From: Bacteroidales bacterium
GTDB lineage: Bacteria; Bacteroidota; Bacteroidia; Bacteroidales; UBA932
DNA: 14,712 bases
Reading direction: 5' to 3'
Assembly: GCA_023227835.1 (NCBI GenBank)
Contig: JALOCI010000060.1
Location: forward strand, 1 to 14,712
Shown here: in pieces, positions 6,901 to 14,711 of the stretch
Layout: each line of letters begins with the position of its first letter
Numbering within the stretch: the stretch's first letter is position 1
Program-made: the position numbers and the translations under genes
The notes under the pieces: model-generated
Told to the model about the DNA's origin: nothing
Seen by the model: the letters and a program-made list of their open reading frames with translations, nothing else
The model's database searches: none

Positions 6901-7861
6901 GGAATATCATCTTTGCCTCCTGTCCCTCTATGCGACACGCCGAGAAGTCGAGGGCATCCGGTATTGAAGAGTCTATAATGTCGTACAGGTCGTAGTCGTC
7001 CCCGGCTTCTGTCTCGACAGCAGAGACAGTCCCTACTCTTGAGGGGTATATATCAGAGCAGTCAAAGGATTGTTCAACAAAGGTTGTCAGAGCCTTGTCG
7101 CTTCTCTTGATTGAAAGTCCGTCAGAGGAGGATATATAGGAACGCCCCTCATATTCGAGTATCTGTGATGTGGGTAACAAGAGGGTAGAAGAGCCATATT
7201 TGCTCTGGTCTATATTCCTCTCACCGCCCTCAACATGAAGCACCTCTACGGCCATCGTATCACACTTTCTTTCCAGTCCGGGGATGAATCCCTTACCGGC
7301 TCCATAGGAGAGTACAAGAGGGTTGTCCTTGTTGTATTCCACCTTCTTGACAATTATCTGCTTATCTGCGACCTCATATTCTGTCTCGAGCTTGTTTGCA
7401 AGGTTATCGAGAGCCTCCAGACATGTTGTCCCCGAATATTCGAGGGTTATCTCCTCCTGTTCCACACAGTCCCCCGCCGTCCACCCGCTGTCACGGCCAA
7501 AGGCATTCATGTTACCCACTATGAGGGCAAGATGCTCTGATGGCTTTGCTGTAAGGGAGAATTTGAGGCGATTATCGACAAGGTTTCTCACGACGAACAT
7601 TGACAACCTTCCGACAGGTGCATCAAGGACAAGGGTGTAGCCAAGAGCTCTCTCTCCGTTACGCTTGTAGTTGTGAGGCATCTCGAGGGTGTATGTGACA
7701 CTCTCGAAGACCACATAAGACTTGACGGGTATGTCTATCTTCGTTGGAGAATCAAAGTATAACGTGAGATTGTGTGATGATTTTATCTCATCATAAGAAT
7801 AACTCTCGTCATTCACCACTACATCCGCTATCTCTACTCCTATGCTGTTGTATATCTTCAT
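3950..7861 (-). CDS. Tail-tip / baseplate hub protein with C-terminal fibre-like domains
   Basis: This 1303-residue protein follows the tape measure and Dit-like genes, where siphoviruses encode the central tail-tip protein (Tal or gpJ role). The first 400 residues are beta-rich and have a hub-like pattern. They include 'SFDCSDIYPSRVGTVSAV' (about 264-281) and a segment around 385-410, as in baseplate hub proteins that close the tail tube. Residues about 540-720 look like a fibre or carbohydrate-binding beta domain. Residues about 730-880 form a helical stretch with two units of the 'DGVIDESEA...' and 'DSKITGTESSDV' kind (about 759 and 832), a repeat found in many phage tail proteins. After further beta domains, the last 80 residues (from about 1224, NPFGKVAGSA) form a small knob rich in Asn and Thr. 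No peptidase or lysozyme motif was seen. Its ATG shares one base with the TGA of the lectin-like gene (TGATG). Hub assignment is from position and pattern, not from a search. Confidence 0.75.
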   Translation of the reverse strand: MKIYNSIGVEIADVVVNDESYSYDEIKSSHNLTLYFDSPTKIDIPVKSYVVFESVTYTLEMPHNYKRNGERALGYTLVLDAPVGRLSMFVVRNLVDNRLKFSLTAKPSEHLALIVGNMNAFGRDSGWTAGDCVEQEEITLEYSGTTCLEALDNLANKLETEYEVADKQIIVKKVEYNKDNPLVLSYGAGKGFIPGLERKCDTMAVEVLHVEGGERNIDQSKYGSSTLLLPTSQILEYEGRSYISSSDGLSIKRSDKALTTFVEQSFDCSDIYPSRVGTVSAVETEAGDDYDLYDIIDSSIPDALDFSACRIEGQEAKMIFQSGMLAGKEFALMQSEDALTGYVHAERRFKLVSEKIDGQYMPNSTFTPAIGDKYIIVGVQLPDAYICDNSTKTGASWDIFRKAAKYLYENEDDHFDFSGEIDGILLKKNWDTIGGKIKLGGYILFQDTDFHPEGLLIRIKSIKKYVNKPKKPIVGLSNSVSGSSVKNDINNIDNKDIIIKKKFDDSIRFTRRRFVDALETMKMLENALLNFSGGINPITIQTMQILLGDKSLQFRFVDDSTTPAEVEHTFSMNDTTDVFSTGSGVIQHMTLGISSISSSHAVSEYKFWNVSAYESAVLEANSSYYLYIRASKDSTYATFLLSKTAIAIESMEGYYHLLTGILNKRTDGARSFVTLFGFSEILPGRITTSLIISPDGQCYINLATNTVGGKMVFKAGSSGLANLVEYAGLVGSITDAQDDATAALSLANSLDSYIDGAFHDGVIDESEAIAIGNYLATIDDNWTEISASYAKIYANPSLSGIAKSNLYTAYTTLDGVKDELVAAIVAAIADSKITGTESSDVNILIEEYRTALTNYTNAVEDANTAILSTYEYLKEAIESGETMIAGGLVLTNALLLKNLAGTMTAGISGLTSPSGKAVPWLFADAEKGDFSSVLDKAQQKKSRFYMMTDGTSAFGILKVEKDRLAICRQLKDGSGRFAGLGDEMVVFRDSAIPSLSELVNTLAKGDILYSDSITTNTSGVGAFAYSSQMGVTQASDGFSSFTMRVRATMAITMTNGDVHDNEDTPASTCEVVLNLYKVVSGAYLLVRELSILSLRNPSPGMRFIDIAIDESFILDEGSYVIRGEYVTSCQETVDTVAISVANGIVSASAASAKQQTIIGLNGLVRIKDANNFDYLTDTDAVFARGANKKMTLSGTAASFLKVLGSMDVSGLLGSGSVAFAGALSNPFGKVAGSANNSTGVYTVNHNIGHTNYSVGLTLNNPASNLTIYITAKYSTSFTVKIMNPHTDTLTNAAFDFQIFGNNA

Positions 7862-8478
7862 CAGTAAGTTATTTCCATTATAGGTCTTATGTCAAGTTGT
7901 GCCTCTTTAGAATAAGAGGCAAAGGCAGCCTCGTTAGTCCCATATGCTATCGCATTGTTTGCATCCGTCTCTGAGCTTACCCAGTAATAATTATAGCCTC
8001 CCGGATATATTTGTGTCCCAGAACAAGTGGAGATACCGCTGTTTATCGTTGCCAGGTTTGCCATTATTATAACCCATTCACCACCTGCCGGGGCGTTCCA
8101 TGTGCCTGCCGGTGCTCCGGTGACGGAATAGGCCCTGCAATATCCAGCTATATAATTCACATTCGTAGAGAGGGCGTAGAGTATTGTTGTGTTGGCCCTG
8201 CCGTCAAGGTCGTTTACTATGTTCGTTGCGATAGGGGCTGCTATGTTGGCTATTGAGGTATCTGTCCCGGCAGGAGCCCAATATTTCGAAGACCCCTGCG
8301 AGAGCCCTACCACCTTCAATTTCCCCGAAGCGTTGCTGAATACCACGCCTATGCCAGTCTTTCCAGAGGTTGAATAGTCCGCATTCTTGACAATAGTAAG
8401 GTCGGTACAGAGGATGTCCCCCACGACAGCCTCGGAGTAACTCGCCCCCTCTTGGGTGTATAACATTCTTCTACGCAT
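7861..8478 (-). CDS. Lectin-fold protein of DUF1566/Lcl type, likely tail-associated adhesin
   Basis: The 205-residue protein has a C-terminal half that fits the DUF1566 (Lcl C-terminal) family, a C-type-lectin-like fold. It shows a GYCRAYS segment, then WNAPAGGEW at 127-135 in place of the more common W-Y-L-P-S-x-x-E, a helix with ATINSGIS, YYWVSSE at 164-170, and a final DIRPIME at 196-202 corresponding to the usual 'VRPV' ending. Residues 1-100 are beta-rich and may attach it to the tail. It lies between the collagen-like fibre and the hub gene, so display on the tail tip for host recognition is likely (inference). Some proteins with this type of fold are targets of diversity-generating retroelements, but no reverse transcriptase or template repeat is in the window. 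The chosen ATG at 8478 overlaps the fibre gene by 8 bp and has AAAGA upstream. ATG 8466 is the alternative start. Confidence 0.72.
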   Translation of the reverse strand: MRRRMLYTQEGASYSEAVVGDILCTDLTIVKNADYSTSGKTGIGVVFSNASGKLKVVGLSQGSSKYWAPAGTDTSIANIAAPIATNIVNDLDGRANTTILYALSTNVNYIAGYCRAYSVTGAPAGTWNAPAGGEWVIIMANLATINSGISTCSGTQIYPGGYNYYWVSSETDANNAIAYGTNEAAFASYSKEAQLDIRPIMEITY

Positions 8479-9937
8479 CTGTCTTTATGTAATATACCGA
8501 GTTGATAGCTAATATTGAAATCTCACACTTTGTCCCTGCCGGCAGCGAGATAGAGCTCTTATCCGTTGTAGTAGCGGGCTTCTTGCTCTCAAAAGGCGAA
8601 GTAGTTGGGAGTGTTATTGTTATAGTAGAGGCAGAGGAGTTGAGGCATTTTATATATATCTCCCTTCCGTTGGCAAGGGTGGAGGCAAGCGACAGCGTAC
8701 TGCTTGTTGTCAATGTTGCAAGAACCACTCTCTTTGTTATAGGAACACTTGCTAACGTAGTCACAGAATTATAGCCTGTCAGGGAATCTACCAGAGCCTT
8801 GTCCGTGGCCGACATAAGTCCCGCCGCCGATGTGGTTGCCTCGGAATACACTGTGCCGAGGTTGTCCCACTCCGTGCCCGTCCATGCCACATTAGCCCCC
8901 GAATCCAGAAGGTTGTATGTATCACCAACCGTCAGCCCGGTGGAGGGAAGAGCCGCGCTGTTGGCCACAGACCCCTTATATTTATACAGGGAACTCACCT
9001 TGCTGTCTATCTCGGTCTTGGTGTAGGCATCTGTGATGCCGTAACCAGATATTGTAGTAGGCTTCCCGGTAAGGGAAGAGAACGCCAGTTCGCTTATCCA
9101 GGCAAAAGACCCGAAAGAGGCAAACCACTTCATTATCTTTCCAAAAAGTACGGCAAGGGTCTCTCCTGGTGCTATATTGACCTTTGTAGAAGCCTGTGAG
9201 AAGGTCATCGCGAGCGAAGGGTCCGGCATCCTTAATCTCCATAACCCCGTGAAGTCTGAAGCCTGAGGGGACGTGATGGGCGTTGTTGTCGATTTCCATG
9301 CCCAATAAGGGAGGGAGACATTCTCTGTGAGAGAGAATCCCGCCCCTGATGAATCCGTGGCGTATGCCATGTAGAAATAAGCATTAGCGCCGTCTGCTCC
9401 TGACAGTGGTCCATGATTTACCCACCCCGATACTGTGCCGTATATATATATATCATACGGCTGCGACGAACCTACGGCGTAAGCATCGCCGTCAGCCGGG
9501 CTCATTATTGCTGCCTGTAGTGCCGAAAAGGTGTTATAGCGGTCTTTTACCGTCAGCCCGTTTCCCTGCGGTCCTTGCGGACCCACAAGAGACGATAGTG
9601 CCACTATATTTGTCCAGTCGGCAGACCCTATATATCGGTAAGCAATATAACCGCTCTGTACCGACACCTCTATCGCCGCTCCCTGTGGCCCTGTTATTGT
9701 CGACATGGAAATGAGGTTGTTCCACGTAGAAGCCCCCACAACGCGCCATACTATGTAATGGGTATCATTATTGACCCCCATCTCTATGCTCGCGCCTGTA
9801 TCACCCGTGTCTCCCTTGAAGGTTTCCATGTCAAATTTCACCAACTTATTGCTGGCCGAATCCCATCCAAGTGCCATGAATCCTACTATGGTCGTTCCTG
9901 TAGGAACTTGTGAAGCCTTTATTTTTGCTATGCTCAT
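8471..9937 (-). CDS. Collagen-like tail fibre / tip attachment protein
   Basis: The 488-residue protein is a mosaic of fibre modules. It opens with a domain carrying 'ALGWDSASNKLVKFD' (22-36), then a short Gly-X-Y stretch GDTGDTG (42-48). Two copies follow of a roughly 36-residue beta unit of the 'IE(V/M)xVxxxxIxxRxxGxxxWxNLI' type, closed by GPQG (about 84) and GPQGPQGNG (about 118-126). Next come 'YNTFSALQAAIMSPADGDAYAVG', another Gly-X-Y start (GADGANA), and a linker with YGITDAYTKTEIDSKV typical of phage tail repeats. After that are 'GDTYNLLDSGANVAWTGTEWDNLG' and 'ATTSAAGLMSATDKALVD', then a C-terminal beta domain. Such proteins form trimeric fibres or spikes at the tail tip. The start forms an ATGA overlap with the Dit-like gene, and the stop lies 8 bp inside the next gene. 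A structural role is well supported, but the exact place in the tail is not. Confidence 0.8.
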   Translation of the reverse strand: MSIAKIKASQVPTGTTIVGFMALGWDSASNKLVKFDMETFKGDTGDTGASIEMGVNNDTHYIVWRVVGASTWNNLISMSTITGPQGAAIEVSVQSGYIAYRYIGSADWTNIVALSSLVGPQGPQGNGLTVKDRYNTFSALQAAIMSPADGDAYAVGSSQPYDIYIYGTVSGWVNHGPLSGADGANAYFYMAYATDSSGAGFSLTENVSLPYWAWKSTTTPITSPQASDFTGLWRLRMPDPSLAMTFSQASTKVNIAPGETLAVLFGKIMKWFASFGSFAWISELAFSSLTGKPTTISGYGITDAYTKTEIDSKVSSLYKYKGSVANSAALPSTGLTVGDTYNLLDSGANVAWTGTEWDNLGTVYSEATTSAAGLMSATDKALVDSLTGYNSVTTLASVPITKRVVLATLTTSSTLSLASTLANGREIYIKCLNSSASTITITLPTTSPFESKKPATTTDKSSISLPAGTKCEISILAINSVYYIKTDA

Positions 9938-10839
9938 AATCTGCTTTCTATTGCGTTATAATTCTCGTCACATATGATATTACCATCCTCGTCTGCAAGG
10001 ACATAATCCTCTTCACCGGGACGGTAGGAGAGGAATACGAGTGTGACGGTAAACTCACACCAGATCATATCCCCCACGAGGCTCAACTTCTTCACATCGC
10101 CACCCTTGTAGTGACAGGGATGCTCCTCTGTCCTTGCATCCACATAGAGCGTCCTGAATCCCGACCTTGTAAGGTCATAAAGAAAGGCGTTGTAGTTTTT
10201 CCAGAAATCCTCTTTTGCCATGTGCATGAAGAGATTCAGTTTAACCTCCTTACTCTTGTAAAACACGCTTTCAGGGTCGTAATTACTTCCACTCATGCCC
10301 GATATGCTCACCTTGAGGTTTTCCTTGACATCAGGTGTCTTGTCTATCTCGTTCATCGTTCCGTCAAGCACTCTTATACCGTATAGCGAGAAGTCCTTTC
10401 CGTCTATCTCAAAGCCGTCTGACTTTCCCGTAGAGAAAGGCTCTACATATTCGTACCCGTCAAGAGGTGAGTCGTCAGCAAGGGAAAGGGAAAAATGATA
10501 TATCCTATACCCGTCGTATTTGGGAGCAGAGACGAGTCTCAACGACCTTGTAATGCCCAAGTCTGCGAAGTTGAAGGTGTGATATGCCCCATCCGAGAGA
10601 GCAGCAATGAGAGCCCCCACATCGCCACCATTCGCACAAACCATATCAAGCGTGAAGGTCTTGCTATCAAGGAACACCTCGGAGAGGTCTGCCTCTATGC
10701 CGTCCGCTTCTGGCCAGTCATTGGTGTCCACCTCTTTGAGTGATGGATAAGAGACAAGCCCATCATAACCCCCCGCCGTCACGGCAACGCCGTAGGTTAT
10801 GAAAGCATCCAATGTGTCTATGAATAATCTGCCTGTCAT
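9934..10839 (-). CDS. Distal tail (Dit-like) protein with duplicated domain
   Basis: This 301-residue protein is encoded directly after the tape measure, the usual place of the distal tail protein that links tube and tip in siphoviruses. Two halves share the same pattern. Residues 3-125 begin LFIDTLDAFITYGVAV and residues 139-285 begin FEIDGKDFSLYGIRV. Both continue with an 'xxP(S/D)xKE' strand, a TFTLDM/VKLNLFM strand, a helix ('ALIAALSDGAYHTF' and 'AFLYDLTRSGFRTL'), and a final strand pair ending FSLSLADDSP or FTVTLVFLSYRP. The 'FxIDGxDxxxYGIxVxxG' opening resembles Dit-type N-terminal domains, which form a hexameric ring around the tail tube exit. Two such domains in one chain could give a trimer with the same ring size (inference). 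The gene overlaps both neighbours as ATGA, implying coupled translation. Confidence 0.72.
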   Translation of the reverse strand: MTGRLFIDTLDAFITYGVAVTAGGYDGLVSYPSLKEVDTNDWPEADGIEADLSEVFLDSKTFTLDMVCANGGDVGALIAALSDGAYHTFNFADLGITRSLRLVSAPKYDGYRIYHFSLSLADDSPLDGYEYVEPFSTGKSDGFEIDGKDFSLYGIRVLDGTMNEIDKTPDVKENLKVSISGMSGSNYDPESVFYKSKEVKLNLFMHMAKEDFWKNYNAFLYDLTRSGFRTLYVDARTEEHPCHYKGGDVKKLSLVGDMIWCEFTVTLVFLSYRPGEEDYVLADEDGNIICDENYNAIESRL

Positions 10840-13800
10840 TTTAATCTCAATCCTTGGTCCTTAATCTCCCCTATGATGGTTTTCATCGACTTTATGTCTT
10901 TCTGCATCTCTGAAATAGGCGTGGTATTAGTCTCTATCCCTGCCAGATGTTTAAGAGCCTTCTCGGAGTTGGCAGCCAATACCTTCATATTCTCATTGAT
11001 AGAGTAGGTGTGCCCCTGTATTGCCGTCGCACGGCCGTTGAGCTCATCGACCGAATCCTGTGAGGCCGATGCTATCCCTGAGGCTGTTGAACTTCTCGTA
11101 GAGCCGAAGATGTCAAATCCTGCGGCCTTGGCCTGTTCCTGTGCTGCTTTCATCATTGCCGTAAAAGCCTCCATTCCGCCCGGGATGCCCTGGAAGAACT
11201 TCTGCATATCATCTGACCAAGACTGGTCCCCACCTATGCCGAAACTGGCTGCCATGTCGTCCTCTAACTGATTGAAGAGAGAGCCGAAGGCTGCTTGCAT
11301 TATCTTTGATGAAATCTGTTCCTCAAGGATTGAAGCTATCGCACTTGCCGTTTTCTTTGCCTCGTTGACCCCATATCCAAACCCACCTCTAAACGCATTT
11401 ACAAGAATATCTTTTAATGAACTCCCAAGCGATCCTGAGAGAGTGGAGATGACCTCTTTTATCTTGTCCTGGTATTCCTCTATCAGTTCGAGTTGTTCCT
11501 GTGCATCCTCGAGTAATGAGAGTGTCGCCTGATCGGTGATATATCCCGCCTCCTTCATGAGGTTGAAGAAGTCGAGCATCTCTTGTGAGCTCATGGCCGA
11601 GAAGTCCTGCACGGTCTTTCCCATGGAAGAGAGGGCCTTGTTTATACCTTCTGTGAGCCCATTATAAGCATCCAGCCTCGCCTTCTTGTCTGCCGTGCCG
11701 CCACCAAAAAGACTGATGGGATCGAGAAGGTGTCCCAACACGTCCATGAAACTCTTGCCCTGTGCGGTCATGCCATTCAGTACCTCGTTCAGAGTGAAGG
11801 AATATGTATCCGTCTTTGTACCGAAGAGGTTTCTCTCTGCCGAACCCTCGGCGGAGAATATGGAGTTACTGAAAAGCTGGTCTATGGCAGCATTGAAAGA
11901 ATCACCATTCTTGGCTATCTCGGACATGGCGTTGGAAAGTTTCTTGGCATAGTCCACACCAAGAAATGTACTCTCCTCGCTGTCAGCCAGTCTCTCTGCA
12001 TACAGCTGGTTTATCTCGGTTTCAATCTTAACCCTTGAGGCCGCTTCCTTTGTCAGCTCTTTCTGTGCATTGAGAGCTTTATTCCAGTTCCAGAGGCGTA
12101 TCTCCTTCAGGTAGTTCCCTGCCATGATGGCAAGAGAGGCAATGCTTGATGCCTTTTCAATCCCTGTACTGTTCTTGTCACCAAAGGTCTTTATGACCCC
12201 AGAAAGTTCAGATACCACTTCCCCCACGGCCTTTACAAATTGGTCAGAAGACTGTGAGAGTGCTTGTCCGAGAGCCCTTGCGGCATCGGCATACTGGTCG
12301 GCGGTTTTCTTCGCTGTGGCTTGGTCGGCAGAGTCGCTTCCGGCGGCCTTTACCTCCTTGAGTTTCTTGAGCAGGGCATCTACATCTACGCCCTTTTTCT
12401 TCAGCTCGTCAATGACGCTTTGAGGAATTTCAATGCCATCAATAACATCCTGTATCTTTTTCAACTCGCTGACGGTGGACTCTGATATGGAATGAAAGAA
12501 AGGAACAACCTCCTTTATCTTTTCCGTGAGCCAGTCCGCACCCGATCCGTTCATGAGTGATTCAAGACCATATTCAGAGAGGATGTCCTTGTCCAGTTGT
12601 TTGAGTTTCCTCTTTCTCTCACGCCCCGCATCAGCTATGGCAAGCCCCACAATATCGGTATTCTTGCCGTTCATCATCTTTATAAGAGGGACGACAGTCT
12701 CGTTATATTCCCTTTCTATTTCAGCCCTCTTGTTCTCAAGAAAACCTTTGAATAGGTCTGTCTGTGACTTGAGGTAATTCTCGTTTGCCTGTTTTGTCAA
12801 GGCGTCCATCCTTGAGCTATCCTCAGGGTTGAGCGTAGTGGACTTAACGAACGAAGCCTCAGACTTGCCGCTTTTCTTCCATTCTGCGAGGGCTTTGTCA
12901 TTCTGCTTGTCAAGGAGCTCCCTCTTCTCTTTTTCTATCTCATTGAGTCGTTTTTGGTGGTTCACGTCAAGTTGTGCCAGTTCCTTGGCAAAACCATCCT
13001 TCATATTGTCGATAGTGCCCTGAGATATTTTTTCATCAAGTTCCGCGCGCTTCTTTAACTGCTCTTCCGTGGCCTTTTCGAGTGCATTTTCAGCCTTTAC
13101 CTCCTGTTCGGCTATCTTGTCCAGCTTCTTGCTGTTATATGTGAGAAGGTTCTTGTCCGCCTCATCAATGAGCTTCTGCTGTGCTTTCCACTCGGCAGAG
13201 CCTTTCATGGTGACAGGCATCTGATCTATGAGTTCTTGAGCATCTTTCTTCTGTTTGTCCCAAAAGTCCTTGTTTTTGATTACACCCTTGCCCCCTGCGG
13301 CCTTTTCGTTTGCTTCCTTGAGAGCCACGTTGAGACCCTCGAGTAGCTTTGCTTTCTCCTGTGGGGTGAAATTGGCATTATCAATTACAAGCTTCTTCTG
13401 TAGCTCGATAGCCTTTTTCCTTCCCTCATAGTAGGCTTTCTGCTCTTCAGGAGTCATGGCGGCTATCTCTGCCTGACGGATGTTCTTCGCTACCTTCTGA
13501 GCCTCTTTTTCGAGCCCCCTGAGCTCTGTCTTGGCAATATTGAGACTTTCCCTTGTCCTTGCTATATCGTTAGGAGAAACGCCCGTGGAATTTTCGAATC
13601 TTAAAAGGTCTTTTTCAAGTTTTGCTATCTCGGCTTTTTTCTTGTCAACAAGTCCCTGAACAGAACCCCTGTCAGCAGAAATATTGAACTCGCTCATAAC
13701 CTTAGCCCACTGCTCGGAGGTCATGTTCCTTATGTCGTCAATGGAGTATTTCTTGAAAAACTCGTATTTCTTGATGAGCTCATTGAAGGCTGTCACCTGT

Positions 13801-14711
13801 TCATAGATGTCTGATGTGCCGTTGCGTATTGCACTACTGAGTTTGTCCACATCGTTGGCAGCATCCTGTTTCTTCTGCCTTGATTCTGCAAGGGTCTCGT
13901 TGAGTTTCTTCTGTGCCTTCTCCTGTGCCGTGGTGGAATCGTGAAGGGCCCACATGGAAACAACAAGCGAGGCCACTATGACACCGAGGGCGATCCAGGG
14001 GCTTGTGGCCATGGCAGCATTGAGGGCGACAACGGAGTTTCTGACAGCCGTGAAAGCCCTTACGAGCATCAGGTTGCTTGTCATAAGAGTGCCGTTCATA
14101 GCCGCTGCCGCTATCAGGGCGGTCTTGTATATTCCATAAATAGCAACGAGCCCCATTATGGCCTTACCTACCTGTTCGTAGTTGTCAACCATAGAGTTGG
14201 CCATCTTGATACCTCCGTAGATAAGACCCGAGTTGGATTGTCCTATCTCGTTCATGGCCATCGTTATCTTATCCTTGAGGTTCGAGATCTGTCCCGGTAT
14301 GGTCTTGGCCATTTCTGGCATGAGGTCATGGAATCTTCCACCCTTGCCCGTCATCTGGTCGAAAGCCTTTGCCACCTCTGGGAATCCTATCTTACCGGCA
14401 GAGACCATCTTGTTTATCTCCTGCGTGGTTTTTCCGTACATGGTGGCCAGCTGGTCAAGCAATGGAATACCCGAAGTGGTGAACTGCATCATATCCCTTG
14501 CCATGAGACGGCCCTGTGTCCTTGTAGTACCATACAGGTAGGTGAGTCTCTCAAGAGGCAGGCCCAATCCAGAGGCCACGTTACCGAGTTTAAGGAGTGT
14601 CCCGTTGACCTCCTCGGCAGCGAATCCGTATGCTATGAGCTGTTTTGCGCCTGTGGCAAGCTCCGTAAGCTGGAAAGGTGTCGTTACTGCGGTCTTCACT
14701 ATCTCGGACAT
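10836..14711 (-). CDS. Tail tape measure protein (5' end outside window)
   Basis: This is the scaffold that sets tail length and exits the tail during DNA injection. The frame is open to the window edge. The Met at 14711 is probably internal, because it is followed at once by IVKTAVTTPFQLTELATGAKQLIAYGF, which in the tape-measure N-terminal family (TIGR02675) comes after roughly a hundred more residues. That domain continues through GIPLLDQLA and KGGRFHDLM to about residue 165 of the visible part. Two hydrophobic segments follow (about 185-210 and 232-252), probably inserted in the host membrane at DNA entry. Next is a very long charged coiled-coil region (about 265-700) rich in Lys, Glu and Ala, then helical segments. 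A Gly-rich patch (NAFRGGFGYGVNEA) and a C-terminal part follow, starting near QISSKIMQAAFGSLF. At least 1291 residues are present. Taking the known ratio of about 0.15 nm per residue, the tail would be near 190 nm or longer (estimate). The stop overlaps the Dit-like start as ATGA. Confidence 0.92.
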   Translation of the reverse strand: MSEIVKTAVTTPFQLTELATGAKQLIAYGFAAEEVNGTLLKLGNVASGLGLPLERLTYLYGTTRTQGRLMARDMMQFTTSGIPLLDQLATMYGKTTQEINKMVSAGKIGFPEVAKAFDQMTGKGGRFHDLMPEMAKTIPGQISNLKDKITMAMNEIGQSNSGLIYGGIKMANSMVDNYEQVGKAIMGLVAIYGIYKTALIAAAAMNGTLMTSNLMLVRAFTAVRNSVVALNAAMATSPWIALGVIVASLVVSMWALHDSTTAQEKAQKKLNETLAESRQKKQDAANDVDKLSSAIRNGTSDIYEQVTAFNELIKKYEFFKKYSIDDIRNMTSEQWAKVMSEFNISADRGSVQGLVDKKKAEIAKLEKDLLRFENSTGVSPNDIARTRESLNIAKTELRGLEKEAQKVAKNIRQAEIAAMTPEEQKAYYEGRKKAIELQKKLVIDNANFTPQEKAKLLEGLNVALKEANEKAAGGKGVIKNKDFWDKQKKDAQELIDQMPVTMKGSAEWKAQQKLIDEADKNLLTYNSKKLDKIAEQEVKAENALEKATEEQLKKRAELDEKISQGTIDNMKDGFAKELAQLDVNHQKRLNEIEKEKRELLDKQNDKALAEWKKSGKSEASFVKSTTLNPEDSSRMDALTKQANENYLKSQTDLFKGFLENKRAEIEREYNETVVPLIKMMNGKNTDIVGLAIADAGRERKRKLKQLDKDILSEYGLESLMNGSGADWLTEKIKEVVPFFHSISESTVSELKKIQDVIDGIEIPQSVIDELKKKGVDVDALLKKLKEVKAAGSDSADQATAKKTADQYADAARALGQALSQSSDQFVKAVGEVVSELSGVIKTFGDKNSTGIEKASSIASLAIMAGNYLKEIRLWNWNKALNAQKELTKEAASRVKIETEINQLYAERLADSEESTFLGVDYAKKLSNAMSEIAKNGDSFNAAIDQLFSNSIFSAEGSAERNLFGTKTDTYSFTLNEVLNGMTAQGKSFMDVLGHLLDPISLFGGGTADKKARLDAYNGLTEGINKALSSMGKTVQDFSAMSSQEMLDFFNLMKEAGYITDQATLSLLEDAQEQLELIEEYQDKIKEVISTLSGSLGSSLKDILVNAFRGGFGYGVNEAKKTASAIASILEEQISSKIMQAAFGSLFNQLEDDMAASFGIGGDQSWSDDMQKFFQGIPGGMEAFTAMMKAAQEQAKAAGFDIFGSTRSSTASGIASASQDSVDELNGRATAIQGHTYSINENMKVLAANSEKALKHLAGIETNTTPISEMQKDIKSMKTIIGEIKDQGLRLK

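Noticed and set aside
7861..8040. Diversity-generating retroelement with variable repeat at the end of the lectin-fold gene.
   Set aside because: No reverse transcriptase, accessory protein or template repeat is present in the window. Kept only as a finding to test, not as a feature.
9438..9460. Palindrome CCGTAT-N11-ATACGG around a run of TA repeats.
   Set aside because: It lies inside the fibre coding sequence, where it encodes a Tyr/Ile-rich strand (YDIYIYGT). It has no T-run and no regulatory context, so it is probably a product of the coding.
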